DNA from: Alligator mississippiensis
Taxonomy: Eukaryota > Chordata > Crocodylia > Alligatoridae
Assembly: GCF_030867095.1 (NCBI RefSeq)
Contig: NC_081827.1
Span: forward strand, 49,144,501-49,208,500
Length of the DNA: 64,000 bases
Reading direction: 5' to 3'
The first letter of the stretch is position 1. Each line of letters opens with the position of its first letter. Both the position numbers and the translations under genes were made by a program. Below the pieces are notes generated by a model that was not told the origin of the DNA, did not search any database, and worked only from the letters and a program-made list of their open reading frames with translations. Of this stretch, positions 1 through 52,145 are shown in pieces.

Positions 1-1724
1 GAGAATCTCAGCTTTTAGATTGGAGCACATTTTGCCTAATGAGTCCCCCTCTACACATGTAGATAAGGGCATGATGGGTTCTAATGCACAATTCACACAA
101 TCACACCTCCTACCATCCCAGTACACCTTATTGCCCATGCAGGGGGAGCCCAATCCCAGACTACTGCACCAACAAGAAGCGAACTCCTGCAGTTGAGAGC
201 CCCACACAGCCCAGGGCATCTGCATCATGATCTGCCTCACCCTGGGGGTGCAGGAAAATCCCCAGAGTGGGGTAATTAAAATTGTCCTGCAGCAATGCCC
301 AGGACCTGGAGGTTTCACCCCCCCACAAGGCCTACAGATTGCAACAGATGCAATTCCCCAGGGCTTGCGAGTTTCACACTGGGCATGGTGCACCCTATGG
401 TTGGGAGCCCTATCAGTTGAAAGGGCTCCCAGCTGCAGGGGAGATCCTGCTACCCATGCAAATTAAAGCTCAATAGCAACCAGCTATTAAGTATGTACAC
501 ATTTTCAAGATCCAACTTTATAGCTGGTTGGAGCTTTTTATTGTGTGATAGCTACTTTCCACATGTAATTACAATTGCAACCACTTAAGTACACAATACC
601 TGCAATGGGTAGAGGGGGCCTAAATGTCATCTTGCTATTCCATGCTCCTGTGGCTAATATTTTTAGACTTGTTAGTGTTGTATCAGCAGTTGTAAAACTT
701 CCCAATTCTATGCATCCTAAAACCCTAATGCAGCATCTAACTGAAAGCAGATTTTCCATGCCAACAGAATATTATCATTTGCTATTTGCTTTAAAACTAC
801 AAATAGCTGTGCGTCTAACGAATGCAAGAAGCTGAGATTCCATCTACTTAGGCAGAACCTAAATCTCAGTCACTGAGGTAAAAGGAGACACAACATTCCC
901 CAAGGTTTATTTAAAAGAAAAAAGAACCCCTCTTATTTTCCAAACCACAAGCTCATGTTTTTGCAATGTGTGTATTTCTTTTTAAAAGGAATTTGGAGTT
1001 ATAGCATTCCATTACCCACACTGCTCCCCTTGCAGGGAGAAAAAAAATCAGATGCCAAGGCAATGCAGAAATACATTTAAGTGCTCAAAGCAACACTCTT
1101 AAAAATGAATCCTAACTCCAAATTGGATTAACACTAATTGATAAAGCATTGTTAGCATGTGGTGAACTGTTGGAGGGATAGCTGAATGAAAGTATTCCAG
1201 AGGGAGCGCTTTTGCAAGCTACAGTACAGGAAGTACACTGGAACAAAACAGCAACATGGATGTACATGGAAAAAGTTGCTGCACATGGCTGACCAGAGGG
1301 GGACTTAATTCAGTTTTTTACATAGTTTGTGCAGGAAACAACCAATCATCTGAATACAGACCTTTGCATGAGCCACTTGCTTAGAGAACCATACACGAAG
1401 AACACAACTGGGGAAGGGTGTTTTGTTCCCCCTTTGCAAATAAAGGCTATTTTAACTGTTACCACCTCAAGAAGAACTCCTCCCTTAGGATGTAGTACCA
1501 GACACTGAGCTGAAGTGCAAAAAAAATCAGATCAGTGGCACCAGTTTTTGCCTTTTATTCTTTCCTTCTCAGGAAAATGCTTGCTGTTAAATCCACTCTT
1601 TTTACAATGTTTCTTTCTTCCTTCATTTTTATATGTTCTTCCACAAAACTTGTGATATCACTTTAGCATAGTGCTCTTTCTCCAGTTAGGGGAGTCCAAT
1701 TCCTTTAAAGGAGCCACCTGGCAG
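1..1724. other. Intergenic, no gene recognised
   Basis: Mixed composition. A C-rich patch (about 120-450) looks like transposon cargo but has no identifiable ends. The remainder is AT-rich. Short open frames show no recognisable protein. Confidence 0.5.
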
Positions 1725-2560
1725 GAGGTTTTAAGTGGAGTCTCACAGGGGTCTGCACTGGGCTTGGTACTGTTTAAATTTGTTAACAATTTGGATACTA
1801 GAATAGAGAGCTTTCTGAGCAAATTTGCAGGCTACATGAAGGGAGAAGGAATGCAAACATGCTAGAGGATAGGACTACAATTCAGAAGTATCTTGATAGA
1901 TATGCTACACCTCAACAAGGATGATCAAAAACACACATACAAAATGGGAGGCAAGTGGCTGCAATAGCAGCAATACAGAGTAGGATTTAGGAGTCTTGGT
2001 GGAGTGTGGCACAGCTGTACAAAGGTGAATGCTGTTTTGGGCTGCATCAATAGAAGCATTATGGGCAAGACATGGGTGGTAGTGCTCTTCACTGGTTAGG
2101 CCTCATCTACTGTACTGCATGTAGCTTTGGGCTCCTTATTTTTAAAAGGACATGGAAAAATTAGAGGGCCCAGAAATGGGTGACAAAAACCAGAAAGCTT
2201 AGAAGGCAAGATATTTGAGGTTGACAGAAATAGGCATGTTCAGCTGCAGGAAAAGGCAACTAAGAAAGGACATGAGTCTTTGACCTGACATCTGACGAAG
2301 ACTAGATAAAACACCTTTTTCAGTTGTTGCAGACAGCAGGATACATCAATGGCTTGATGTTTCAGCAATGTAGGTTTAGTTTCGTTATTAGAAAAAGAAG
2401 ACATATTCACTGTTAGAACAGTGAGGCAATGGAATAGACAGACTGCCTACAGAAGCCGTGAAAACTCCATCATTGGGTTTTCAAGAGGAGACTGCATAAG
2501 CGTTAGTCAGGGATGATCTATCAGTAGCTATGCTGCTGCTAAAAAGCAAGTTAGAAGCCC
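1725..2560 (+). mobile_element. CR1 LINE fragment, old
   Basis: A degenerate match to the reverse-transcriptase C-terminal part of CR1: the frame from about 1725 reads GVSQGSALGLVLFKFVNNLD, matching the family pattern of 'G-PQGS-LGP-LF---INDLD'. It is followed by degraded 'dispersed CR1 3' body' sequence. Many indels and stops indicate great age. The right limit is approximate. Confidence 0.65.
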
Positions 2561-3027
2561 AGGAACACCCCCCCTCCCCAACATCCACAGACTCCTGGAA
2601 GATGGTAAGAGCTGGGAAGCTCAGAGCAGGTAGATACTGGAGAGGACCATGCTCAGCAGCAGGAAAGCAAAGTAGTAATTCACAACTGGCTTATTTATAA
2701 AAGGTTAAAATAATTGGAATAAGTTCATGGTAGGGATAAAGAAAGAGGAATTTTGGTTATCCAGTAAGATGATATGATGTGTGGGGTTATGCCTGCTGTC
2801 CCCAAGTTGCAGAGAATGGAGGGCATTTGGGTGTCCCACATTTCTGGGCTTTGTTGCTTGCCATGTGGGGTCCAGAAAGATTTCCCCCCTTTTCTGTTGC
2901 TACAGGTGTTGGGATTTCTGCCCCCCACCCTCCAACTTTCCTCAGAAGCATTGGGTACTGGCTGCACTCTTTTCAGACCTCTGTAGCTCTCCTCCTTCCC
3001 ACCAGGTAAACAAAGGAAAAGGAACAA

Positions 3028-3815
3028 ATCATAGAATTAAGGGCTGGAAGGGACTTTGAAAGATCAGAGTCCAACCCCCCTGCTCTGGGCAGGAATAGTT
3101 GAGATCAAATTATCCCATCAAGGTGTCTGTCCAGTCTTCTCCTGAAGACTTCAAAGGTTGGGGACTACACCACCTCTTTGGGAAGTCTATTCCAGATTCT
3201 GGTCACCCTTACCGCAAAGAAGTTTGTCCTTATATCCAACCTGAAACAATCTTCTAACAGTTTATGGCCATTGCTTCTTGTCCTCCCCTGGGCTGCCCTA
3301 GGGAACAGTTTTCCCTCTGAGCTCCCACTGTTCACCCCTTACAAACTTAGACAGCCACCAGGTGCCGTCCCCCCCTCCCAGATCTTCTCTTCCCCAGGCC
3401 AAATAGTCTCAGATCCCTTAAGTCTTCCCTCATAAGTTCTGTCCACCAGGCCCTTAATCATTGTTGTAGCCCTTCTCTGGAAACTTTCAAGATTCTCCAC
3501 ATCTTTTTTTGAAGTGCAGCACCCAGAACTGGACACACTATTGCAGCTAGGGTCTCACCAGTGCCTAGTAGAAAGGAAGTATCACTTCCTTAGCCGTGCT
3601 TGTGACATGTCAGTTAACGCATCCCAGTATGCTATCAGCTCTGTTGACTACAGCATCGCACTGGCGGTTCACGTTCATCCTGTGATCAACCATAGCCCCA
3701 AGGTCCCTTTCAGCCATTGTGCTGGTCAGACATCTACTCCCAACCTATATTCACGTTGCTGGTTACTTCTTCTCAAATGACGCATTATGTATTTATCCTT
3801 TAGATAAACAGATAT
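3028..3815 (-). mobile_element. CR1 LINE 3' portion
   Basis: The low-coordinate end begins ATCATAGAATTAAGGGCTGG, the reverse complement of a typical CR1 3' terminus. The body continues with 'GGAAGGGAC', 'CCAGTCTTCTCCTGAAG' and 'TTTATGGCCATTGCTTCTTG' type segments, all in antisense. It extends further 5' than most copies here. Confidence 0.85.
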
Positions 3816-5150
3816 GAATTATTCTACATTTGTAGAAAGTAGCTTTATGGTACTCAAAGACAGGTTCAATTTTACTTACTAAACCAAGGGGTCTTCTCCC
3901 CTCTTCAAGAGGAAGGGGCCATCACAAAAAAAAGTGGTTGACGATAAGGGTGAGAGTCCTATATTTGGCTCACCTCACACACAATGTACATAAGAAACAA
4001 AAAGTTGAGCTAAAAGTGCATCTACTTTTTAGTAATACATACTATATTTTCTCACATACACCTTTTTTCCAAAAACCACATGCTGTAAGTAGGAGTGCAT
4101 GTTATGTGCAAGAAATACTGTGGAAGCAGTTTCTGCCACTTATCAGGCAAAAGCAAAAGTAAAATATGCAGCTGATTCACAGGGAACTGGACAATAAGCA
4201 GGCTCAGCTCCCTAGTTGCTATTACTTGGTGATTTGCTACATTGAAAGATCTATTTTTGTTCTTCATTCTACCTTTCAAAAATAAGTTGTGTATCTTATT
4301 CCAGAGTTGCAATATGGTAAGTGACAGGTTTATCTCAGCATTACTGGCGCAGAGACAATCCTGAAATCTACTTTAAATATTTAATTTTTTATTTTAAACT
4401 TATTTTTACATGCATGAAATGCCCTAAGTAGGACAAGTGTAAACACTGCTCTCAATTCAGCATTAAGAAAATAGGTTTTTAAAGACGTTCTACAGTTCAT
4501 GAATTCTCACTTATGAAAACCATGTAACTAATAGGTTTTGAGCGTGAAGGAATAATATTTGAGGGGATGGAGTCGAAGAGACAAGGACTGCATTATCAGG
4601 AATAGTGAAACAAATAATAGTACTACATGTTAAAGGAAAAGTGCTCAACTACTAGGAACTGACTTAAGATCAAGATTTACTACAGACAGGGCAGAGAGCC
4701 TTTTTAGTCAGTACTGACCTAGCTCACACCTGAACTGTTACTTAGATTAAGATTTCTGCATCATGTCCATTAACAATTCCATCAACCCTTTGACAGATTC
4801 ATGGAATCACATCCCCATTCCACCTTTGGCTTCTTGTTGGAGAAAAGAAAAAGTGCTATATAAAGTGTATGTTAGACCTAAAAATTGCTTATACAGCAAC
4901 TGGGAATCAATCATTAGTTATTTTTCAGATTTTATAAGATACCTTTCAATAAACCTGGGCAGGACAGTATTTTTTCAACACTATTCAGGTAAGCAGACAC
5001 CTAAAAAGGCTGCGACGGGAAAACAGTTTACTTTCGTTCCCACCCCTTGTTCCTCCCCCAGCGCTTCAGCAGCTTCCTATGGCTGCTGAAGGGCTCAGGA
5101 AGGGACAAGGTTCCCACACGCACCACGTCAGCTTGACATTGCCCACACAG
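3816..5150. other. Intergenic, no gene or clear repeat
   Basis: AT-rich sequence. Open frames at 3938-4162 and 4763-5089 have no recognisable protein signature and no supporting splice structure. Nothing else is visible. Confidence 0.4.
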
Positions 5151-5189
5151 TGCATGCAGGAAGAGGAGAGCCGTGTGCCGCTCACGACA

Positions 5190-6040
5190 GAATGAGCCCA
5201 GCTGGAGCAGCAGGGGCCAGCTACATTTTCCCCCTACCTGCGCTTGTCAGTCCCGAGTGGCACACAGCTCTGCCACCGCCTCTGCTGGCTGGTGCCGACC
5301 CAGGCGGGTCTGTCCCATCGGGAGCAGCTGAAGCCGGATTCCTGCATGCTGCTGGGGACAGGAGGAGCCTGGCCATGTCGGCACCAGCCACCAGAAGCAG
5401 CAACAAAGACATGTGCCACTCGGGACTGACCAGTGCAGGCAGGGGAAAATGCAGCTCAGCCCTTGCCGCTCCGGCCGGGCTCATCCCGTCCCGAGCGGCG
5501 CACAGCTCCGCCGCTGCTTCTGCTGGCCGGTGCAGACCCGGCCAGGCTCCTCCCGTTCCCAGCAGTTCATGGGAACCCAGCTTCAGCCACGTGCTGCTCC
5601 AGATGGGATGGACCCAGCTGGGTCAGCACCTGCCAGGAAAAGTGGCATGCAGTTGAAGCTGGCTTCCCACATGCTACTGGGGACGGGAGGAGCCCGGCTG
5701 GGTCTGCACCGGCCAGCAGAAGCGGCAGCGGAGCCGGGTGCTGCTCAGGACAGGACGAGCCCGGCCGGAGCGGCAGGAGCCTGAGCTGCATTTTCCCCCT
5801 GCCTGCACCAGTCAGTCCCAAGGGTACATGGCTCCGCCACCTCTTCTGCCAGCCGGTGCTGACCCAGCTGGGCTCCTCTCGTTCCCAGTAGCATGTGGGA
5901 AGCCAGCTTCAGCTGCATGCTGCTCTGGATGGGACAGATCCACTCGAATTGGCACCAGCGGAGCCATGTGACACTCAGAACTGACCAGCGCAGGTAGGGG
6001 GAAGTGCAGCTGAGCCCCTGCTGCTCCAGCTGGGCTCATG
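5190..6040. repeat. GC-rich array of alternating inverted units
   Basis: A segment beginning ATGAGCCCAGCTGGAGCAGC runs to about 5330 and is followed by its own reverse complement to about 5485. The pattern then repeats twice more, ending with AGCTGGGCTCAT near 6039. Because the units are inverted copies, both strands show similar open frames (MSPAGAAGA..., LVSPEWH...). That is a composition effect and not evidence of coding. The flanks are AT-rich. The origin is unknown; a foldback transposon or a rearranged satellite is possible. Confidence 0.75.
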
Positions 6041-6285
6041 CTGAAGTTCATTTCATGTTTGTAAAATGCTTGGAGAACCCCACATAAATGTACTGCATAG
6101 AAATGCAAAATATATTTTGACTTATTTGGTTGGCACCTTGGGCTGAGATTTTCAAAGCTGAGTCAAAAGGCCAACTTCCATTAAAATGAATGAGATTTAG
6201 AGGGCTCCAAATCCTTTATGATAACTTTGTAACATTCCTATCTACCCCTTTTTGCAATTCTCAGCCATAGTTTGGAAGCTCAGCC

Positions 6286-6430
6286 AAAGAACATAAGAGC
6301 CTCTGAACATAAGAGCATAAAAAGTCTCATGCTTGGTCAGCCTCATGGTCCATCTAGCTCAGTATCCTGTCCCAAACAGTGGCAGAGGTGGATGCTATAG
6401 AGGGAGAGTTTTGAACTGGTTAGACCCATT
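6286..6430 (+). repeat. Dispersed amniote repeat ('GGTCCATCTAGCTCAGTATC' type)
   Basis: The stretch AACATAAGAGC ... TGGTCCATCTAGCTCAGTATCCTGTC, followed by a 'CAGTGGCAGAGGTGGATGC' type segment, belongs to a repeat common in turtle and crocodilian genomes. I do not assign its class with certainty. Confidence 0.6.
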
Positions 6431-6435
6431 TCATT

Positions 6436-6593
6436 GTCACCTCCTGCAACTTCACTGGTGTCAAAGGTGATGTGACATCACTTCCTGATGTGATACCACT
6501 TCCTGTGAGGTCTTTGAATATGGCTCACTGGCCCACTGGGTGATAAAAAGTGTGATCTGGCCCCACATTCAAAAAGGTTGGACACCCCTGACT
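6436..6593. mobile_element. hAT-type MITE fragment
   Basis: The right end reads AAAAAGGTTGGACACCCCTG, the reverse complement of a CAGGGGTGTCCAACC terminus typical of hAT/Charlie-like elements. The left terminus was not found, so this is a truncated or diverged copy. Confidence 0.55.
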
Positions 6594-6730
6594 TAGACCC
6601 TTTCATGCAAAAAGAGACTGAAACAAAGGATATCATCTTAAACACCATACAAAATAATTGTATCGCTATTATGAATTCTCACTTGTTCACTTGATGACCC
6701 AAATCAATCACTTTAAGCTATAGTTCATTG

Positions 6731-6763
6731 CAAAAAAAAAAAAAATAAAAAAAAAATAAAAAA
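6731..6763. repeat. A-rich simple repeat
   Basis: Poly(A) interrupted by single T residues. On the transcribed strand of CAPZA2 it is T-rich, so it is not a poly(A) tail of that gene. Confidence 0.9.
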
Positions 6764-6789
6764 ATTTGCACAATTATGTTTGTGTTTAT

Positions 6790-8410
6790 TTCGAAACACA
6801 CAATAGATTTCTATTTCAGTGTTTTTATTATTCTGAAAAAATACAGTTGAAAGTTGAAGATTAAAGTAGAACACTCGTGCATTTTTTATAATAATAAAAC
6901 TTTGCACAAATCTATGTTCACCTTCATCCTATGCCATGACCTAGACTTAAAGTAAATGATTAGAATCCTTAAAAAAAAACAAACAAATAAGAATTCATAT
7001 AACGCCTTTGTTCTACAGGAACTTCCATAATCCCAGTAAAGTTTAACACCTATAAGAATTCATTCAATTAATTAAAAAAATTTTTATAGTGTTAAATTAG
7101 GAACATAAGCACCTTTCAGCAAGTGGTAAGATTATGCTTTCATACATAGTTTTAAAGGCAATTGTTTACCTTTCAAATCACTGAAAAGTTTTTCTGTGTA
7201 CACTGAGACTGGAAGGTCTTTGTTTAACCCTAAAACCGTTTTTCACTCCCAACTGCAACAGATAAAGAAAATATTCTCCCCCATTCTATCAGAATTCTTT
7301 GTCTTCACTATTGTAGTAAGTTTCTTCAGTTCCCTACAGTCAACATGAACAGCTGTCAATGGCATATTACGAACATGCTCCTTACATTTATGAAGACAAA
7401 ACGTATAATGTTACAGCAAGCCGCACGTACACCCAGGTTTTCTAATACAGCCATAAAACTCCACAAATTTCAGACGGGAAATATATCTGCTTCAAGCAGG
7501 TTTCATCTTTTATAAATACCACATAATATGATATATCATTAAGCAATTTGCTGCTCAAATAAATAGAAAATTTGCATTTTAATGTCACATTGAATTTTAG
7601 TACATTTCAATCCAAGAAAAATAAACTGACAGACATGGTAATGAGTACAGGATTATATATATTACAGTATGCCTTGTTATAATACATTTGTGGCTGTATG
7701 ATAAAAAATAACTCAAGGGCAGATGGAATTTGAGTTCATTTAAGTAACTGTCAGGAACAAAGCATTAAATGCATTTCTGAAATAAGTATTTTTATTTAAT
7801 TTCATAATCTTAAAACAGCATTAGACCTTGGCCTTATTTAAAAAAAGTTTAGTTAACACTGAGCTAGCTAAATAAGTATTTTGGAAGATTTAAACATAAT
7901 ATAGAAAATGCTTTCCCAATCTTACATACAATGAAGGAAGGGATAGATGGTTTCTACAGCAGCACCTATGGCAAAATTCATGATGAGCCTTGAACTAGAA
8001 ATGTACATTAACAATTTCTTTGAGGAATCCAGCAAATTTCAAAAGTCGCCCACTTCTTATGAAAGCAAGAGATATAGGGTTATTGTATGCAAAAATAGTT
8101 TTTTGAACTGTTCTTAATTTTCAATTGAAAACTAAAGGCATGGTTTTCATTATAAAAAAAGTCAAGGTACAACAGAAACTTGAAAAGAATTTGAGCTACA
8201 CTGATTTTGCAATGCTCTGAGAAAAGGAAAAAACAGAAAGAAAAAATGGTCAATTAGCTAAGCTTTGTGCTCTAACCAAACTACTTACAGTGATTTTTCA
8301 ATGGCAAAAGCCCATGCTGACTGGGTGACTTGACCGTTCCAAATACTTTTTGTAACAAGTTTTATTTGTATACAAGGACACTAAAATGATCCAGTCATGC
8401 AATGTTCGTC
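6790..8410 (-). other. CAPZA2: Probable CAPZA2 3' untranslated region (end not fixed)
   Basis: AT-rich sequence directly downstream of the stop codon, with no recognisable transposon between about 6900 and 8410. On the minus strand AATAAA polyadenylation signals occur at 8366-8361 (about 45 nt after the stop), 7796-7791, 6828-6823 and 6790-6785. The first is probably too early to be the main site. The sequence alone does not tell which is used, so the lower limit given is the most distal candidate. Confidence 0.45.
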
Positions 8411-48789
<40,379 letters not shown>

Positions 48790-48901
48790 CTTCCCGTCCG
48801 GCAGCGACCGCCGGGCGCCTCCCTCTGCGCGGCAGGGCGGAGCCGCGCGCTCCCTGCGCCGCGGGGCGGGGCCGTCGCCGGCCAATGGAGGGCGCGGGAA
48901 G

Positions 48902-48938
48902 GCGCATGCGCACTGCGGGGCGGGAAGGCGCATGCGCA
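48902..48938. promoter_or_regulatory. Two tandem NRF1-type sites
   Basis: GCGCATGCGCA occurs at 48902-48912 and again at 48928-48938, exactly 26 bp apart, within a 26-bp tandem duplication that also repeats a GCGGGGC block. This palindromic motif is the NRF1 consensus. The sites lie 113 to 150 bp upstream of the start codon. A weaker match, TGCGCCTGCGC, lies at about 49020-49031. Confidence 0.7.
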
Positions 48939-49464
48939 CCGCGGGGCTTGGGGGGCGGGGCGGGATGGAGCCGGGCGGCCTCAGCGCCCCTCCCCCCGGC
49001 GGGGGTGGCCTGTGACCGGTTGCGCCTGCGCGGGCGCCGCGGGGTGTTGGCCTTTCGCGGCCGCGGACGGGGTGACCTGGAGCGTGCCGGAAATAGATAC
49101 GTCTCCAGGCGACTGCTTGAGGGGCCAGGGATAGATCGGGCATTCTTTCAAATTGAAATAAATATTAAATGTTGAATCTAATTTATGCAGGAGTGCAGTG
49201 GGTTTTTTCAATGTAATAGTAATGCCTTGCTGAGTACAGGACAGTAGATCAGTCATTAATGTCGTTACATCCTGTGACGAAACCTCCCGGAGTAGATTCA
49301 CACGGAGCTGGGGACGCTGCCAGGGGCACCTGCTTGCGCCAGGGGGTGCCTGGTTGTGTCTGAGGGAGACCGAGCAAGGACAGGCCCCCGGGCTTGAAAA
49401 CTGCCATCAGAGCCTCAGAGGTCCTGTTTTAACAAGTGTGGATGGGACAGCCCAGCCTGAGATA

Positions 49465-49933
49465 CCAGACACATTGGAGAGAGACCCGTGGAGGGCAAGG
49501 AAAATGGCGAGGGGGCTGGGACACATGACTTGTGAGGAGAGGCTGAGGGAGCTGGGCTTATTTCATCTGGAGAGAAGGTGGCTGAGGAGGGATGTAATAA
49601 CAGCTTTCAACTACCTGAAGCGGGGTTATAAAGAGGATGGAGCTAGACTGTTGTCAGTGGTGGCAGGTAGCAGAACACAGAGCAACGGGCTCAAGTTGCA
49701 GGAAGGGGAGTTTAGGTTAGATATTAGGAAAAAACTCTCGGGGCGGTAGTAAAGCACTGAAACAGGTTGCCCAGAGAGGTTCCGAACTGTCCATCCTTGG
49801 AGGTTGTTCAGACCCAGCTAGACAAAGCCTTGGCTGGGAGGATCTGGTTGGGGATGGTCCTGCTTTGAGCAGGGGTTAGACTAGCACTAGATGACCTGAG
49901 GCCCTTTCCAACCCTCGCTTTGTATGATCCTGC
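49465..49933 (+). mobile_element. CR1 LINE 3' end next to the CAPZA2 promoter
   Basis: Contains GTGAGGAGAGGCTGAGGGAG, CTGGGCTTATTTCATCTGGA, GGTTAGATATTAGGAAAAAA and 'AGATGACCTGAGGCCCTTTC', the standard CR1 order. It is well preserved. The nearest edge is about 680 bp upstream of the CAPZA2 start codon. Confidence 0.9.
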
Positions 49934-50049
49934 TACCCAAGACTTGCAGCCTCTGGCTGTTTTCCTTCATCATCACAGCAACAACAGCACCTCAACACTC
50001 CCTAGGACACTGCTGTCATTTAGCAGTGCACAAATGTGCATGAGACCTC

Positions 50050-50137
50050 AAAGACATACACAAAACTAGAGCTCTTGGTTCCAAGAATTGGTTCAAGAAT
50101 TCTTGGAACCAAGAGTTCTAGTTTTTTGTATGTCTTT
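50050..50137. repeat. Near-perfect palindrome, 40-bp arms, 8-bp loop
   Basis: Arms 50050-50089 and 50098-50137 match as reverse complements at 38 of 40 positions. The right arm runs directly into TTGTCTCAGACCAACACGGC, part of a dispersed repeat, so the palindrome is attached to a repeat end. Confidence 0.92.
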
Positions 50138-50283
50138 TTGTCTCAGACCAACACGGCTACCAAGTACACCCCTGAAACATGAGGTTCAAGTGGTTTTTTG
50201 AGGGATTGCAAGGGCATGCAATCATTGTCAGGGACTGGGCTTGATGGCCCATGAGTCCCTTTCCACTCCTGTGTTCCTGAACA

Positions 50284-50615
50284 TTGATGATGTGTAAGGG
50301 GTGCATGCAGGTGCATGTGCACCCCACTGAGAGGCCACCACCGATGCTGCAGGCGGTGCCTGCGAGTGGCCACCACTTGCTACCCCTGTCCCCCCCCCTC
50401 CACTGCCAGTGGCATTTGCGGACAGTTGCTGATTGCCACTGGCTCTCACCATTCCCCCTTTGCCACCGACACCACCATGGCCTCCTGTAGATGGTCCCTG
50501 CTCGGCCCACCCTCACCACCAACATCACCACGGCTGCCTGTGGACGGTCCCTGCTCACTGCTGTTGCATCCCTGCCACCGCGGCTGCCACCTGCGGGCGG
50601 TCGCCATGTCCCTCC
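50284..50615. repeat. GC-rich dispersed element ('GATGTGTAAGGGGTGCATGC' family)
   Basis: The left end is similar to the insert at 53277-53539: both have GATGTGTA-GGGG, a repeated GTGCATG motif and GTGCACCCC, then GC-rich sequence. Termini are not resolved. Confidence 0.5.
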
Positions 50616-50949
50616 CAGCCACAGGAGGCACAAGATGTTCATGTTCCTGAATATTTTTTGTCCTTAACATGTGACCGTGTCACTGTAAATAGTATTTTCT
50701 TCGCTGCCTCTCCTGGCACACAAGTGTCTCATTCAAATTCTACTTCAGAGTCCAGGCTGCTGCATGCTCACCTTTAGAAGCACCATTGCATGAATAACAC
50801 TATTCTGAGTAAGTCCGCACACGTGAGGGAGGATACAATTTAAGCTCATCTGAAGATGGAAAATTGATCCAATATTAAATAGATATTGAAACGTAAGCAC
50901 TTGTGTGTCAGGGTTGACAGAAGTTTTACTAAGAGATTAGAGTATGGAT

Positions 50950-51060
50950 TTGTATTCAATGGTTTGCATAGGAATGGTCTCAGGCAGGGGATTGGACTAG
51001 ATGTGACCTGTGGAGGTCTCTTCTAGCCCAACTTTCCTTTGATTAGTATTCTATGATTCA
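50950..51060 (+). mobile_element. CR1 LINE 3' end, short
   Basis: Contains CAGGCAGGGGATTGGACTAG, GGAGGTCTCTTCTAGCCCAA and the terminal ATTCTATGATTC. Confidence 0.85.
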
Positions 51061-52140
51061 CACTCTTTGGATCAGTCTGAATTACTGTACATTTTGGCCA
51101 CATTTGCAGCAATCTATCAGACCTCACACCAGGGTTAAATTTACTCTATTAATATATAATTATCATACATCTATCAACACAAAGAGAGGCATACATAGAG
51201 AGAGAGGCTAGAAGGAGAGTGGTTGGCTTTCCTACTAAACAATCGTTAGCCTGTCTTGCACAAATGAGAAGTGCATGGCACACCAAGGATGGAATCAGAA
51301 TGCCCTTTAGCAATGGGTGGACACACAACTAACAAAGCCTTTCCCAGGCTGGGATAAGCATCTCCTCTTTACTTTTTTTCCCCCAGAAATCCCAATTGAA
51401 CTTTTCCCTGCACTGTTATCAGCAAGAATGAGCTCCTCATACTTTCAGACAGATTGAACTCAGGTTTTGGTAATTGCAGGAATGCCATGAAGCAAATGTT
51501 AGTAGCTCTGGGTTATACACAAATAACTGAAACATATTGGGCTTCACTTACTCCTGTTGTTGGGTCAGCAATAATCTATAGCTCCTACTCGAGTGTCAGA
51601 ATATATTGCAAGCGGCATCAGTCTGGTTTGTAGGGGGCAAAAGGGCTGTAGTGTGAGGCTGAGTGCTACAGACCAGTCAGCATTTTCAGAATTAAACATT
51701 TTGATTTTGATGTTTCCATGTGCAATTCTGTGCAATTCTTACCTTCTTCATTTCAGTAGTAAAATTAGTCATTTAAACATGCTCACTGAAAATTCATGTG
51801 GGCAGACACGCAGTTAAAAATGCCCAGATTTTCAGACACCCACTCAGCAATATGTCTAAGGCATGCAAGCACATACTGCTGCTTATGGGAGAGAATGGAG
51901 TTTCTGGGGTCCTCCTTGCCTTCCCATGTCCCTGTGACAAGGTATTTACCAGAACTCACAGACTCATTGGGATGTGACATGGCTGCTCTGTGAACACTTC
52001 TGCTATAATCTAGAACGTGCAACCTCTGGGCTATCAACCATGCACCTTACTGCCACACCACCTTGAAAATGGCTTCTTCAAGTTTCAAGGAGTAGAATTT
52101 CCTTGGGAGTTTGTGGGAGGGAGTTTGGAGGCTTTCCTTC
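51061..52140. other. Intergenic, no gene or clear repeat
   Basis: AT-rich sequence with short open frames only. A GA-rich patch lies at 51182-51210. I see no MET exon or other conserved coding segment here. Confidence 0.45.
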
Positions 52141-52145
52141 ATACA

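Noticed and set aside
5150..5891. Long overlapping frames with repeated MSPAGAAGA-like motifs
   Set aside because: Produced by the inverted-unit array. The same motifs appear on the opposite strand, so they reflect palindromic DNA and not a repeated protein.
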